Both the position numbers and the translations under genes were made by a program. From contig CM042160.1 of the NCBI GenBank assembly GCA_023376005.1, positions 86,557,521 to 86,621,520 of the forward strand: a stretch of DNA of 64,000 nt. Direction: 5' to 3'. Positions 10,321 to 23,104 of the stretch are shown here, piece by piece (the first letter of the stretch is position 1; every line of letters starts with the position of its first letter). Source of the stretch: Doryteuthis pealeii (Eukaryota; Mollusca; Cephalopoda; Myopsida; Loliginidae). Below the pieces are notes generated by a model that saw only the letters and a list, made by a program, of their open reading frames with translations, made no database searches and was not told the DNA's origin.

Positions 10321-11039
10321 AGAACAATACAGGAGTAGCACCACCACAACCAATTCAGTTTACTGGACGATCTTTAATGGTTCCATACAATAAATATTTT
10401 AATAATTGATATTTTTCTTGTAATTTATATCAGCTGTTTGTTACTGTTCTGTTTATTAACTTTTTAGATACTTAGTAAATTTAAAGTAGTCTAACTTAAT
10501 ATCTCAAATGTGGGGGTATCTGGTTTAAGATCTCACTACAACAGTAATGATCTTAGAGATTAACTTGCTAATTATTGCTTTATGCTAAAGAACCTAATTC
10601 TTCTTTTTGGATTGTAACTTGTTTCATTGGTACAAAGAATCTGTTCACAGACCTAATTATAAGCGTGAGAAATTCTAAAGGAAATGCAACAAGTGGGAAG
10701 GGGAGACATTTCCGTGAAACTATAAAATATCTCCATTTAAATACATTAATTCAGTTTTAATTATTTTTTTTTCTTCTCTGTCTATAACTGCATTATCATT
10801 TCATGAAATGTCAATAAAATTGGATTTCATTCGGTTGAATTATAATAATTATTGAGTTGGTTGGCATTACCTTTTAACATTAATATTTCATTTGGTCCCA
10901 AGAGAGAGAGAAAATTGTTTGCTAACTTTGCATCATCAGTTTATGTTGTTTTATTCAACTGTTATTAATGTAAGTTTAAAAGAAAATAACTATTTTCAAT
11001 TTAAGACTTGTAGAAATGTGGAGAACAGTGTCTACTTAA

Positions 11040-11115
11040 TTATGATATATAAGATTGTTGTCCTTATCTTTATTGTGTATAAACACAATGTTCAGGCCAC
11101 TGCAACGTTGGGCTC
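11040..11115 (-). mobile_element. SINE family R tail fragment
   Basis: GATTGTTGTCCTTATCTTTA and TTGTGTATAAACACAATGTT, then CAGGCCACTGCAACG, match the inverted tail of family R. It lies directly before the family A element at 11150. Confidence 0.5.
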
Positions 11116-11149
11116 TGTTTTAGGTGTTTTCTTTTTTTAATTATTTTAA

Positions 11150-11736
11150 CCGCCCTGTCAGTGGGGCATTAGAATGCACCTCTGAAGAGGGGTAAGACTC
11201 CCCCAATGGGCCACCTGTTGGTCATGGGTGGCGACCTGTGATGCTTAAGGATAAACCCAGGTGGATGAGCAGTTCATGACTTGCAATAGTCCACTTTGGC
11301 CCTATCTTGGGCTAGACGGGCGGTTGGAGAGGCCCCCTCCGATCAATTGGTTGGTTACGTCAAGCCCCAACCCTTTTTATCATATAGGTGCTAGAAGGCG
11401 GTGGCTGCGGGTCTACATGTCCTGGGAATGACGTTAAGATCTATCTGATGGTGAGGTTCCAGTTTTGGAGGTTTGGGGAATGTGGAGCACCCCTTTATAA
11501 CCATTGTTCCCTGGTCCACTCTGACCCTGAGTGGTAGTACCTGTTAGGGTCGCATATATGGGTTCAATAGAAAACATGAGTTTATAAACAAAATTGTATT
11601 ATCCATTAAAAATGAAATTATTTCAAAACTTTGTCAGCATTAAACATTTTTTAATACCAAATTACCAATAGAAGTATTCGGCATAAAATAACCCAAGTGG
11701 TTGATATACCGTAAAACCCAACCAACCAAACCAAAC
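11150..11736 (+). mobile_element. Retroposon family A, full-length, 13-bp target duplication
   Basis: The element starts CCGCCCTGTCAGTGGGGC and ends ACCCAACCAACCAAACCAAA. It is bracketed by the direct repeat TTAATTATTTTAA (11137-11149 and 11737-11749), so the ends are exact: 587 bp. The middle (GATGGTGAGGTTCCAG, GTGGAGCACCCC, CCACTCTGACC, GTGGTAGTACCTGTTAGGG) and the 3' end are shared with family B. No coding sequence. Confidence 0.85.
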
Positions 11737-12349
11737 TTAATTATTTTAATTACCTTTAAAATAAGTTATTCTCAGACTATGAATTCAATTGCAGTTTTGA
11801 AGCTCAATCATTACTGCTCATTCAAGAGTGCTCCAAGCAGCATAAATGCTACCAGACTTATTGACAAAATTGTGATTAGATATAGAAAACATTAAATGAA
11901 AGAAGTTATATATTAATTAAAAAAATGAAATGCATCATCAGTGATGTTCTTTAGTTCATTGGGGATTTTGGATCTTTTCAACATCATATCCTCCTCGCTA
12001 AAGTGATCCAGACCGAGATTGATCACAGCCTGCATCCAATGTTGTTGTTTATCATCACTTCCTGCATCACTCTCGACTGACATTGGGTTTCATTCTTTAT
12101 ACATGTGATCACGATATGATTTGACCAATGAGCAAATATTTCCAATCTTCCAAGTTGGTAACTTTCCCTATAGATATAATTTTTTTTTTTATAATGTTTT
12201 TTTAAATAGTCTTAAGCTTAATTTATCAATTTGTAATTTTTGTCTTTTGTATGATTATTATAATAATTTTTAACACAAGGATTGGGGCATTGTCATAAAC
12301 TGTCTTTAAACTTGTCATTATCTGATCACTTATATTTCATAACTAGAGG

Positions 12350-12600
12350 CATGCGCAATAATTGTTATCATCATAAGAAATGAACACTGTGAATTGGGTT
12401 CAAATCCTGGACAAAGCTGTTTGCATTTCACATAGTGCTAATACCTTTGGAAAAGGTGTGAATCCAACTATTCCCTCTTCAGCTATAGATACATAGTAGG
12501 GTAGACTGGGTTTTTTTAAACCTTGGTATGCCAACCAGTCCAGGAGAAGGAAACTCTAAATTCAAACCCATTAAACTCTACTTAAAAATGACCTTTTGTC
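12350..12600 (+). mobile_element. tRNA-derived SINE, family D
   Basis: B-box-like GGGTTCAAATCCTGGAC, then TTTCACATAGTGCTAATACC, TAGGGTAGACTGGG, CCTTGGTATGCCAACCAGTC and AATTCAAACCC. Matches 30485-30700. Confidence 0.8.
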
Positions 12601-12943
12601 ACACTTCACTTGTGCAGAGGGGTCTGGTTAATAAATATATTTAATAATTGGAAAAAATGATAGAAATAGTTAATTTTAAGAATTTTGACAAACATGATCA
12701 GCCTTGCCACCATGAGTCTTCTTCATTTTGCAATCCATTTTCTATTGAAATATATGTGGCATAGGAAAAATTGTTAGCATTACTCTTATCAAATTTTAAA
12801 AGAAATTAAAACAAAAACAAAACAAAAAAGCATCTGCTTTTTTTTTTTTTTTTTTTTTTTTTCTTATTTTGTTTTTGAGCAAAAAAAAAAAAAAAAAAAA
12901 AGCTGTAATCAGTAAACTCCAAATTCTTTTCTCCTTAATCAAT

Positions 12944-14873
12944 ATTTGACATCATTTGACTTCCTCCCCCTTTGACTTGAACTCCAATATCCTCTTATAA
13001 GGTGTCTATTTTCTTTCTTGTTTTTTTTGTAAAGAAAATTCCAGCTATGCAGATTGAAGGTTAGACTTTAGTTATCTGATTAAATAATTTTTGATATTGA
13101 TTGGTTGAAATTGTTCCAAATTATTCCTTCAATAAATTTGATCCCCCCTTAATAGGCTGGTCCCCTCTTAAATAAATTATTCAGTATTTTCTAAATCTTT
13201 TATTATAAGTTATTATCATTTCTTTCTTTTCTATAATTCTCTAATTGCTTTTGTCAAAGATTTCAAAAGATATTTTGTTTTCAACTTCATTGATTTTTCA
13301 CCATCTGTTTTAAAAGAATGTTAAATGTTTTAAAGAAATTTACACAGAAGTCTAGGAAGTAAGCAATTGTTTTCTTTTTACTCTTAAATATAACAACAAA
13401 AGTTTATTTATAAATAAATTTTCTAAATTTCTATTGAAATATTGTATCAAAGATTATTTTGATAAATTATATAAGAAGCTTTTGACAATAGGTAAAATTG
13501 CTCTATAATAATCCAATCATCTATCAAAAATGATTGCAGAAAGATTAAAAATGTCTTGTGTATTAAAAAACAAAAGATAGTGTTTTAATTTTTATCTTTT
13601 TTTTTTAAGATTTAAATGACAAATTTCTTAATTACTATGGTAAGTTGTTATTTTCATGTTATCAAGATAATGAGACGGATTAAAAAGTTCAAAATCCTTT
13701 TAGTATCTTTTTTACATTCCTTTCTCATTTTTTAAATCAGAACCTGTGACAGTACAAATGGTGAATTTCCATATCTGCCTTACTTGTTTCTAGACTTTTT
13801 TATAAAATATTTTAGTGGCTTTGCTACAGAAATCTCTGGGGCATTGATTTTAGTGTTAAATGATATAAATAAACATTATTTTTTTTTAAAAAATTAGAAA
13901 TTGTATTGTACAATATGAATGAAATCAGAATCCCTAAGAGATTTTTTTTTTAATGTTATTGTCTTATTGTCAATAATTTATGCCATTTATAAATAGATAA
14001 ATAATTATCTCAATTACAAATTTTAATGCATAAGTTACATAATGCAGTCTTTTATTCTGCTGCATATTCTGTATCATTATTTAATTTTGAAGGATTAATT
14101 TGGAACAATTTCAAGTAATCAATAGCAAAAATTATTTGATCAGATGACCAAAGTCTAACCTACACCCGCCCTGTCGGCTGGGGCATTAGAATGCACCTCT
14201 GCAGAGGGGTAAGACTCCCCCAATGGGGCCACGTGTTGGCCGTGGGTGGCGACCCATGATGCTTAAAGATAGAACCAAGGTGGCTGGGCAGTCCATGACT
14301 TGCAATATTCCACTTTAGGCTTTTCTTGGGCTAGACAGGCGGTCTGAGGGGCCCCCTCCGATCAATCAGCTGGCCACATCAAGCCCTAGCACCTATATGA
14401 TTGTCCCAACCCTATTGCCCTTATGGCAAGCCCCAACCCCTTTTTATCATATGAGTGCTAGAAGGCGGTGGCTATACATGTCCTGGGAATTACGTTAAAC
14501 TCTATCTGATGGTGATGTTCCAGTTCTGGAGGTTTGGGGAATGTAGAGCACCACTTCATCACCATTGTTCCCTGGTCCACTCTGACCCGGAGTGGTAGTA
14601 CCTGTTAGGGTTCCATCTATGGGTTATATAGAAAAACATGAGTTTATAAACAAAATTGTATTATGCATTAAGAATGAATTTATTTCACAACTTTGTCGGC
14701 ATTAAATGACCCACCGAGGTTGATATGTTGTAAAACAAAACCCAAACCTACAATCTGCATTGTTGGAATTCTTTTTATAACAAAAAAAAAAAAATCTGAA
14801 AGAAACTGACACCTTTTTTATAAAAAGGAAATTTGAGTTAAAATCAAAGGAGGAAGTCAAATGATGTCAAAGG
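12944..14873. mobile_element. Large foldback element with ~200-bp arms
   Basis: Left arm 12944-13139 (TTTGACATCATTTGACTTCC ... ATGCAGATTG-AGGTTAGACT ... GAAATTGTTCCAAATTA) and right arm 14086-14873 are inverses once the family A insertion (14165-14744 plus one target repeat) is removed. Identity is about 80% by eye. The ~950-bp spacer (13140-14085) is AT-rich with no coding. Poly-T and poly-A runs lie just outside the left arm (12838-12900). Confidence 0.7.
14165..14744 (+). mobile_element. Retroposon family A, inserted in the right arm of a foldback
   Basis: 580 bp flanked by AACCTACA (14157-14164 and 14745-14752). It starts CCCGCCCTGTCGGC and ends GTAAAACAAAACCCA, and is about 90% alike to the copy at 11150 by eye. 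Removing it rejoins the arm to match the opposite arm at 13050-13075. Confidence 0.85.
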
Positions 14874-15947
14874 AAAAAAAACAGAACATTACTGTACAAG
14901 ATGTAAATCAATAACATTTGTGATTTAATAAACAAATTTAAAGTATGAGAAATTCTGTGTTAATATATTTTATGGTTTAATTTTGTATATGAAGTGTAAA
15001 GACTATTAAATACATTAGTGTATAAATTAAACCTTTTTTTTTTTTTTTTTTTTTTATAATATTCATTATTACAAATGAATGGATATGTGAAATAATGCTA
15101 TAGAAAATTCCATAGAATAAATGCATAATAATTGCACAAATTTAAACTATAAATAACATCCTGGGATAAACCGTTGTTGATTTCTACTTGAAAATTTGGT
15201 GAATTAATAAAACGTAGACCTAACAAAAATAAAACATAACCTTACTTTAACAAATAAAGAGGCAAACTTTTAATGGAAAAATTGAAAATTCAATTTATAG
15301 TTGCTAATTTTTGTAAGTAAATGTTTTGTATTTTTGAAAAAAAAAAAAAAATTAGTTAACTAAGGTGAATGGTTTCAAATTTCAATAAGTCCTAAATTTC
15401 ACATTTCCATTTCATGACAAAGTCAAGATTAATAACACTATTACAGCTGATAATAATTATAAAAGTTTTCAATAAAACAATCACTTATTTAAAAAGAAAT
15501 CTGGCTATTAAAAATAAATTTGAAAATGTTACTCATTTTTTAATCACTTTTTTCTTCTTTTTTTTTAGCAAAATGTGAAAATTTAGGGCAAAATTTCTAT
15601 TCAGAAAAATGTTGAAGTATGAAAAGCTGTTGTTTTTGGCAACATAATTATAAGTAGAACCCAGACACACAAGATAACAAACAGCAGTTATATATATATA
15701 TAAGTTCTATTTTTTATTTATTTTTGTTAGTCCAACTTGTAACTTTCCTATACTTACATGACATATTGGCTGTAAGGCAATATTAGGACATGGAATGTTC
15801 TATTTTCTCTCTCTCCCCCCCCCCCTTTTTTTTTTTTTTTTTTTTTTAGCTCTTAAGTCATATCTGGTATGAATTTAAATGTATTATAGTATAAATAGTT
15901 ATAGTCATGCAAGGTGCACGGACATGTATATATAAAGTAGATATTTG

Positions 15948-16070
15948 CCCAACCTGGTTGCCATGGGTAGGATGTGACACTGGGTCACAAGTATGGGGCA
16001 TCCACAAGGATCGAAGTAATGGATCTGTGAGACTAGCTTGTTAACCATTACACAATGATGGAATGCCCTA
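15948..16070 (-). mobile_element. tRNA-derived SINE, family E
   Basis: On the - strand: CATCATTGTGTAATGGTTAA (A-box region), GCTAGTCTCACAGATCC, and the GATGCCCC and GTGTCACATCC blocks. Matches the units at 41.7-42.1 kb. Confidence 0.7.
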
Positions 16071-16885
16071 AGTGTATTGTATATATAAAGTATACCCATT
16101 ACATAAGTATATAAATATATTCAGCATTATTTCTTAATAAAGATAGATCATTTTGATCTGGTCATTTTAAAAGTAGCTCACAAGCTGAAAACATGTGGGC
16201 ACTCCTGCTTTAAACTATCATTTTTCACCATTTATTCTGATTATAATTTATCTAAAATGATAAAGAAAATCTAAAGCTGTTCTGAAATGCAACAAAAAAA
16301 TGAATGAATAAGAAATAATCATTGGAAATATTTTTTTCTTTCTGGTTTAGTAAATTTCAAGATTTAATCCTTTCAATCTTGATATTCTAAAACAAGTTTG
16401 GCCTTGATGGTTTGGCATTTTTATATGGTTTTTTTTTTTTTTTACTTTTTTTAAAACTTTTTTTTATACATATTTTTCTTTTTGAATATAGTTATTGATT
16501 TCTTTATGCTGAGTCATAGTAGAGACATACCCAACTCAAATGTCAATGGATTTTTATATTTTTCTCTTTTGAAGTTTACCTTTCTAATCAATTATTTTTA
16601 GGAGGAGTTAAAAGTCAGTTTAATGGAATTCAAATTTGAAAATATGTTAGATTATTGGAACTATTTGCTTCTATTTTCCAGACTTTCAACCAGAGCCCGA
16701 TAATATTTTTCTCTTGCTCTTAAAATCTACTTATAGGAACATTACAAACTTTTATTTCAAGTAATAACAAGTGGTATTACCTGGAAAAGTTGGAGATGAT
16801 TATGAAATTTTATAAATAAACCTAATGTCAGAATTTGTGCCAGATTTAGAAGTAATGATTAAAGAAGGCTTCAGTTATGTTATCA

Positions 16886-16888
<3 letters not shown>

Positions 16889-16967
<79 letters not shown>
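16889..16967. repeat. (TA)n microsatellite, longest in the window
   Basis: About 39 uninterrupted TA units. Confidence 0.98.
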
Positions 16968-16970
<3 letters not shown>

Positions 16971-17070
16971 CATTGCAGGTATCAATGTGAAAGAAAATTG
17001 ATTTGTATTATACAATTCAATCTTCCTATAATAATGCACTGAAAAATTCCAGTGTCAAATATCATTGATT

Positions 17071-17437
17071 TATTGATTTTAATGGTATATTAATCCATCT
17101 AGGGTTATTTTATCCCTCAAGGTTAGGGAATCTCGTTCTTTGTACTTTCATATTTACATATATTTTTTGTATAGTTTAAGTGTTGTTGTTTTTTTGGGTT
17201 TTTTGTTTGTTTGTTTTTGTGGGGGTGGGGTGCACATGGTCCTGTTAAATATAAATAATTTTTAAACAAATTACAACCACTCCAGGTCAGAGTTGACCAG
17301 AGAGTAATGGCAATGAAGAAAAGCCTCAATATTAGATGCAGTTTTGTGTCTTACTCTGGACCCCTCTTGGGGAGGGTTTTATCCTTGTATAGGAGATACA
17401 ATCGGCATATTCTAAGCTCTGCCAACAGGGCAGGTCA
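17071..17437 (-). mobile_element. Retroposon family B, antisense
   Basis: Begins with the reversed tail (TTGATTTTAATGGTATA, CTAGGGTTATTTTATCCC) and ends with the reversed head (GCATATTCTAAGC, GCCAACAGGGC). The middle has been altered by a G/T-rich run at 17180-17230. Confidence 0.75.
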
Positions 17438-18047
17438 ATCTATGATTTGATAAAAATGGGTTGATTATCCTTATTTGGATCATACTTGAATTAACAAGTT
17501 TATTTATTTTATTTATTTATTTATTTTTAGTTGTTTTAGAATAAATCTACAAAAGAGATAGCAAATATTTTTGAACTTAGTTGCATCCAAGATTCATCCT
17601 ACCTCCCTCCCCTATTTTAGGGATCTACATAAGTCGGGTTGGCAGCTGTACCCAGGTGGGCCTCATGATGCCAACTCATTTCACTCTGAATTAAACAGGA
17701 AACAGAAAGAAAGAAATCCAGTTGGGTGTGGCTCTAATTGCAACACACTGCATTTATCCCAAAAACAGGCAACTAACAAAGTTCACCTTTTTATTCTTAT
17801 TGTCTTCACAGAAGTTTTCTCTTTCTTTAAATACATTTTATCTAATGTATAATTTATTTATACATTTTATCTAATGTGTAAATTGTTTTAATTAAAGAAA
17901 ATTTTGAAATGTATTAGTCAAACATTTATTTTAAAAAATGTAAAATATGTTAAATCATTTGTAATCATAAAAGATACTAACATTTTCTATCTGCATTTAT
18001 GATATAAACAAATTTAAAGTTTTGTATTGTTAGATTAAATTTTCCTA

Positions 18048-18240
18048 TACATTAGATAATACACCTGGGAAAGGTATGAATCCAACTAGTCTCTCTCCAG
18101 CTATGAGTAAATAGTAGGATAGACTGGGCTGTTAAAATGGCAACTAGTCTAGAAAAGGGATGGGTTCTGCCAGTCTATTATTGCCTAAAACATGTTATAT
18201 GAGTACCCCCCCCCCACAACCAAATCAGGTTATGGGATAA
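18048..18240 (+). mobile_element. SINE family D, 5'-truncated
   Basis: AATACACCTGGGAAAGGTAT, CAGCTATGAGTAAATAGTAG and GATAGACTGGGC match the body of family D. The tRNA-like head is missing. Confidence 0.7.
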
Positions 18241-19079
18241 GTCTTAAGTCTCTTATACATTAGAAATTGTATTATATAAAAATGATTTTTTATGAATATT
18301 TATGCATATACAAAAACACATTGTCAGTTGTGATTAGTTTTTTTTCTTTGACATAACATCATAGATCAGTCTTAATTTCTTTTCTTTCTCTCTCTCTCTC
18401 TCTTTCTCTGTTCTGCTACTTTCTTGTTCTTTTTTGGCAATTGTTAACGTTCTGGAATCTGCCTCTGTTAATGAGTGCTGTTAGATTAGAATGATTAAAA
18501 AGTTGGTTTTGTAATTTATGGAGAAAGAAAAAAAAACTGAAGCTGCAATTTTTTGCTAAAACTATTTATTACCTAAGTTATCAATGTAAGATTCAGAGAT
18601 ATTAATGAAACCAAAAGATAGTGGTTTATAAATCTTAAAACAAAAAATCTGTAAGAAATTTTTCTAAAGCACTTAGATAATTTTAGAAAGGTTGGTTTAT
18701 TTTTAATGTTAAAATGTCGACATTTTTTTCTTTTTTGGCTCTGTTTTTCCTCTTAACCTTTTAGCTCTTGATCCTGAGTGTAATCACTCTTACAAATTGT
18801 AAAATCTGTAGTAAAGAAATCTATTGTATATTCCTTCAATGAAACTACTATTGTACTTATGATTTCAAGTACCATATTGTTATTAATATTCTGGCCTATA
18901 AAGGAGGTAAAAATTAATTCTAAAAATATCCAACTTTGAACAAAGGTTCTGATATATGCCTGTGTACACACACACACACCACATTCTTTCCGATGTTAGA
19001 TCTTATCTTATCAATATTAATGTCACTGGTTTTATTCATATAAGTTTTGGTAAATTTTTGTTGATCATGACATGAAAAA

Positions 19080-19312
19080 TAATGAGTCCATCCCTCTCCA
19101 GGTCTACAACTGGTCTGAATTCAGAGTTTTGTTTCTCCTTTACCAGTTGTCATACCAAGGTTAAAGAGCACAGTCTGCCTTACTATTCCCCATAGCTGGA
19201 GATAAAATTGTTGCATTCCCATACTCCTAAGGGTATTAGCATGATATCAATTCCAAACAGCCTCATCCAGAATTTGAACCCGGGTCGCTGTCCTACGATA
19301 ACTTAGTTTTCT
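19080..19312 (-). mobile_element. SINE family D, antisense
   Basis: Reversed body: GGTCTGAATTCAGAG, CATACCAAGGTTAAAGAGC, CCCATAGCTGGAG and AAGGGTATTAGC. Reversed head: CCAGAATTTGAACCCGGG. A TA microsatellite abuts the head end. Confidence 0.75.
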
Positions 19313-19318
19313 GATCAG

Positions 19319-19322
<4 letters not shown>

Positions 19323-19368
<46 letters not shown>
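19323..19368. repeat. (TA)n microsatellite
   Basis: 23 units, next to the head of the SINE at 19080-19312. CA microsatellites follow at 19944-19966 and 20402-20423. Confidence 0.98.
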
Positions 19369-19372
<4 letters not shown>

Positions 19373-19589
19373 AGTATATATTAACTTACCGATAAGAACG
19401 ATCGTTTTGTAAGTGATTAATTTAAAAGTAATCATTCGAGTAGGTTACTCATTTCCAAAGTAAATTAATAGATATTTAAAAAAAATGTCTTCATACTTAA
19501 AAGCATTATAATTTATCTATTCTATTTTTCCTAATTATTAATTCACTAGTTTAAATGCCATCCTATCAGGCACCAATTAAGCTAATTAT

Positions 19590-19830
19590 TCCCAAATTTA
19601 TTTCCAAGTTATAAAAATTGTTATTGTACAAAAATATTAATTGCAAAAAACAATTGGAATAATCAAAACTTGGGAATCCAAAATTTCAGGATTGTGGATT
19701 CTGATTCGGTCTGAATGTTCTTAATTTGCTCACGGAGTCGGCCTGATTCCAAAATGTTATATGCTGGGCTACAGTCAAATAAATGTGACACCCTGACATT
19801 CGCATTTATCATTAGAGATTATAGAATATT
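19590..19830 (+). repeat. Dispersed repeat, family O
   Basis: AAAACTTGGGAATCCAA, TTAATTTGCTCACGGAGTCG, GGCCTGATTCCAAAATG, GGGCTACAG and ACATTCGCATTTATCATTAG are shared with 31395-31625. Type unknown. Confidence 0.65.
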
Positions 19831-20584
19831 CAAATCAACTCTTTCATGCATAGCCATATTTTAACATTTGTATCATTTTTATCTGTTGTCCAAATCCAAT
19901 GCATATAAGTCTTTTATAGACCAATGATGTAATTCTTAACTAAACACACACACACACACACACACAATCATGCTGTGTTATTTTCATATATAATTTAATT
20001 GTCTTCAGTTCTTGAATGGCCCTTAAATAACTTTCTTTTTTGTTTGTTAAGCTGATGTAGGTTTTTCTTTTCTCTCCTCCAGTCAACTTGAATCGAAGCA
20101 GATATTTTAAAAAGTGATTATGCTTGTCATCAACTGACTTAAATGCTGTTATTGTTCACTCGACTTTTTTACTACGTCTGATTGATGGCTTTGGCTTGTG
20201 GCCAACAATTAGCCACTTGGTCACTAAATCTTATAACATCACTTTACTCCACCTCTTGCTACTTCTTCATTCTATACATTAGTCATTTCAAAGTGAGGGA
20301 AACTGCACATTTTCATTACTGATCTATTTGAAGTAAATAAAGACATTGACTTTTATTAAAAGAGAAACAAAATGTTTATTTTCTAAATAACACATTTGAT
20401 AACACACACACACACACACACACGCGCGCACATATATATTGTGTGTGTAAGTTAGTCAATAATTCCATAAAAAACTTATTTTACACATACTGATATAGTG
20501 TCTACAAAAAAAAGTCAAGTTTCAAAAATGTTATTTGTGTTGATACATTTCTAAGTGACAATCATCTAGAGGTTGCAGGTTCAA

Positions 20585-20822
20585 TCCTGACTTCAGGTGA
20601 AAATAACATAGAATACTTAACATCGCTTAACACTTGTACCTGGTCTTAGTTAACACAATAACAATCTACCCCAATGAATTGAATAAACAGTTTGGTTCAA
20701 ATTTTCATGAAGGCTCCCAATTATGACATGAAACACCTGAAGAAGGTCAGAGATCACATTGGCTGAAATGTTGTGTAATATAACAATAAAGATCAGGACA
20801 ACAGTCCAAAAAATCTAAATAA
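20585..20822 (+). mobile_element. SINE family R with hammerhead-like 3' region
   Basis: Head with the B-box-like GCAGGTTCAATCCTGAC. Body ACACTTGTACC, GAATTGAATAAACAGTTTGG and ATGAAGGCTCCC, the hammerhead-like 20733-20776, and 3' tail AACAATAAAGATCAGGACAA then CAGTCC. Confidence 0.75.
20733..20776 (+). ncRNA. Hammerhead-like motif in SINE family R
   Basis: Stem I ACAC (20733-20736) with GTGT (20773-20776), core CTGAAGA (20737-20743), stem II region 20744-20764, GAA (20765-20767), palindromic stem III ATGT, site T (20772). In the copy at 9483-9524, stem I is TAC/GTA and stem III is ACGT with the same core. Stem II is imperfect in both. Likely functional ancestry, doubtful present activity. Confidence 0.45.
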
Positions 20823-21478
20823 TAGAAAATTTCAAAAATGTATTTCAGAAATTTTTCTAAGATATTGACACTTACAATAGAGTTTTGTTAGAGAAATATT
20901 TAAGTTTATTATTAAAGAGGCCAAAAACTATAGCTGTTGAGAAGCCATTTTGTTTGCATGAATTAAGCAAAACATTTTATTACTGTCATGCAATGACATT
21001 TTAGAACCTATTTCAGGAAATCCCTACCAACTAGACAATCCTTTTACGATTGGTATAAGAAATTTGAAACAACAGGATGTTTATGTAAAGGTAAAACCTC
21101 CTCGGAAACAATAGAAGTTTGTTTGTGCTAGTTACCTATACAGCCCACAAGATGGGCAGGTCAGGAATTAGAAATTCCATCACCTTTCTTGATGAAACTA
21201 CCCTTGTACCTTTTTACAGTTTCAACCCACACTGATGAGCCATGTTCAACATAACCAATCACAATGTAAAGTGTCAGGGGGGGGTCAGTAAAAGACTGTT
21301 TAAAAGGCCTGTAAGGATTAGTACACAGTTTCTAGATGAATTAGTACTAATTTTAAAATATGAAGCCAGTCTCAATCCTCTTGGTCAGCACTACTCAAAG
21401 TGGTGGTAGTGGTGGTGGTGGTACACAAGTCATTGACTTGTTGGTATGTGGCAAGTTTCTTGTTTAACATTATCATAA

Positions 21479-21998
21479 CTAGCAAGAATATGCACCCTCC
21501 AGGCATAAGTATTTATGTTTTAATGTAATGAAATAGATTAGAAATACTAACTATATTAAATAAGACATCATATATAAGGGTTACACTTATTTTAATTGGT
21601 TTCTATATAAAATCATCCATATGATTGATATTAATATATTATTGCAGAATAAAACAATAGTATTAGAGATCAATAACACCTAGTACTTATTTATCAAACA
21701 CAGTTTGTTAAAACCAGTATGCAAATTAACCACACCATATATTATGTAAACCTTTATTTCTTGGTGATATATGACACATTGCAGGATTTTAAATGCACTA
21801 ATAATATGGGCTTTTTATGCAATTCTAACTCAGATTTTCATAGACATCATTAATAAATATGATTTATTCTATGTATTAATGATTTTAACTTAAATTGAAT
21901 TCTCATTGATAAACTTGCACAATCCTTGAGGGTATTGTGATGAAAACAGTGACATAGTTTCAGTTGCAGATAGATACCGAATTTCCATTATAATAAGA
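21479..21998 (-). mobile_element. Helitron-like non-autonomous element, family G copy
   Basis: On the - strand it starts TCTTATTATAATGGAAATTC and ends with a GGAGGGTGC half-hairpin, an AT spacer and CTAG (21479-21482), with flanking host A (21478) and T (21999). Its 5' end is nearly identical to that of the copy at 23105. Confidence 0.7.
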
Positions 21999-22108
21999 TA
22001 TATATAACGTATTTAAAAATGCATGAAATCTTTCTGTATTGTTTAATATTCTTCTTTTGCTGTGATACAATGCAACAGATAGAAATAGTTGGAATTTGAT
22101 CCTAAATC

Positions 22109-22109
22109 A

Positions 22110-22140
<31 letters not shown>
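22109..22140. repeat. (TAA)n microsatellite
   Basis: Ten to eleven TAA units. A further (CA)n lies at 25827-25853. Confidence 0.95.
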
Positions 22141-22592
22141 TAGCTCAAATATGGTACCAGTCTGTGGCACATTTGAACAAATATCCTTCCAATACATCAC
22201 ATCAGATAATTTGAGAAGCCCTGCCCTGTCATAGGAACTTGTGTGTTTTGATATGTTTGAATTAAGATTTTATGTTGGCACCTTTTTTAATCAATCAAGG
22301 GAATGTGAATTAATAGATGTTTTATCAGATTTTGAGATGTTTGTGTGGGAAGAATAACATTTCAAATGAACTCTCTTAAAAATATTTGATAAAAATACGT
22401 TACATAATGAAAAATCAATTCTCCAAAGTTGTTTTTGTTTAGAGCAAAAGAAGAAGAAAAATTACAAACTGTAAAGACAAGGTTAATTAATTTTAATTTC
22501 ATTTTTATTTTTAATATTCTGTTGTAGATATTTCTATGATCTGATAGAACATTATATTGATTTATATGATTAATGTTTGCCAAACTTGGTTA

Positions 22593-22955
22593 TCTCCCCT
22601 GTTGTCAGGGCTTAGAATATATAGACTGTATCATCTGCTATGGGGCATTTGAGACATGACACTAAACTGCATCTGATGGTGAGGCTCCAGTTCTGGGGCG
22701 TGTGGAATACTCCTTCATTGCCATTTATACCAAGTTCACTCTGACTCAGAGTGGTGGTATCTGTTTGGGCCTTATCTTTGGGTCTAATAGATCTGTTTAA
22801 AAATTATTTGGATTCAATAGAACTGTGCAAAATAAATTTAAAAAAATTAAACAACTACACATAAAATGTGAGTAGGAATGTACAATGAATATGATTCCCT
22901 AACCTCTAGGCATAAAATAACCCTAAACCTGTTGACATGCTGTTAAAATCAATTA
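22593..22955 (+). mobile_element. Retroposon family B
   Basis: Head TTGTCAGGGCTTAGAATATA, core ATCTGATGGTGAGGCTCCAG, GTGTGGAATACTCC, CACTCTGAC and GGTCTAATAGATCTG. The tail AACCTCTAGGCATAAAATAA runs to GACATGCTGTTAAAATC. Confidence 0.8.
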
Positions 22956-23104
22956 TTTTTATAAGTTTGCTATTATGGATTATTCTAAACTTTTTAAGCA
23001 AAGCTAAAGAACTTTGTAAACTTTTGAGAGAGTTATCTTTAGCTAGAGTCACAGTTGAATAAAAGATAGTGTAGCTTTTTATATCTAATCTGATTATAAT
23101 AACA

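Noticed and set aside
12838..12900. Poly-T/poly-A hairpin as a terminator
   Set aside because: It is homopolymer slippage next to a foldback arm, inside an intron; no transcription unit needs a terminator here.
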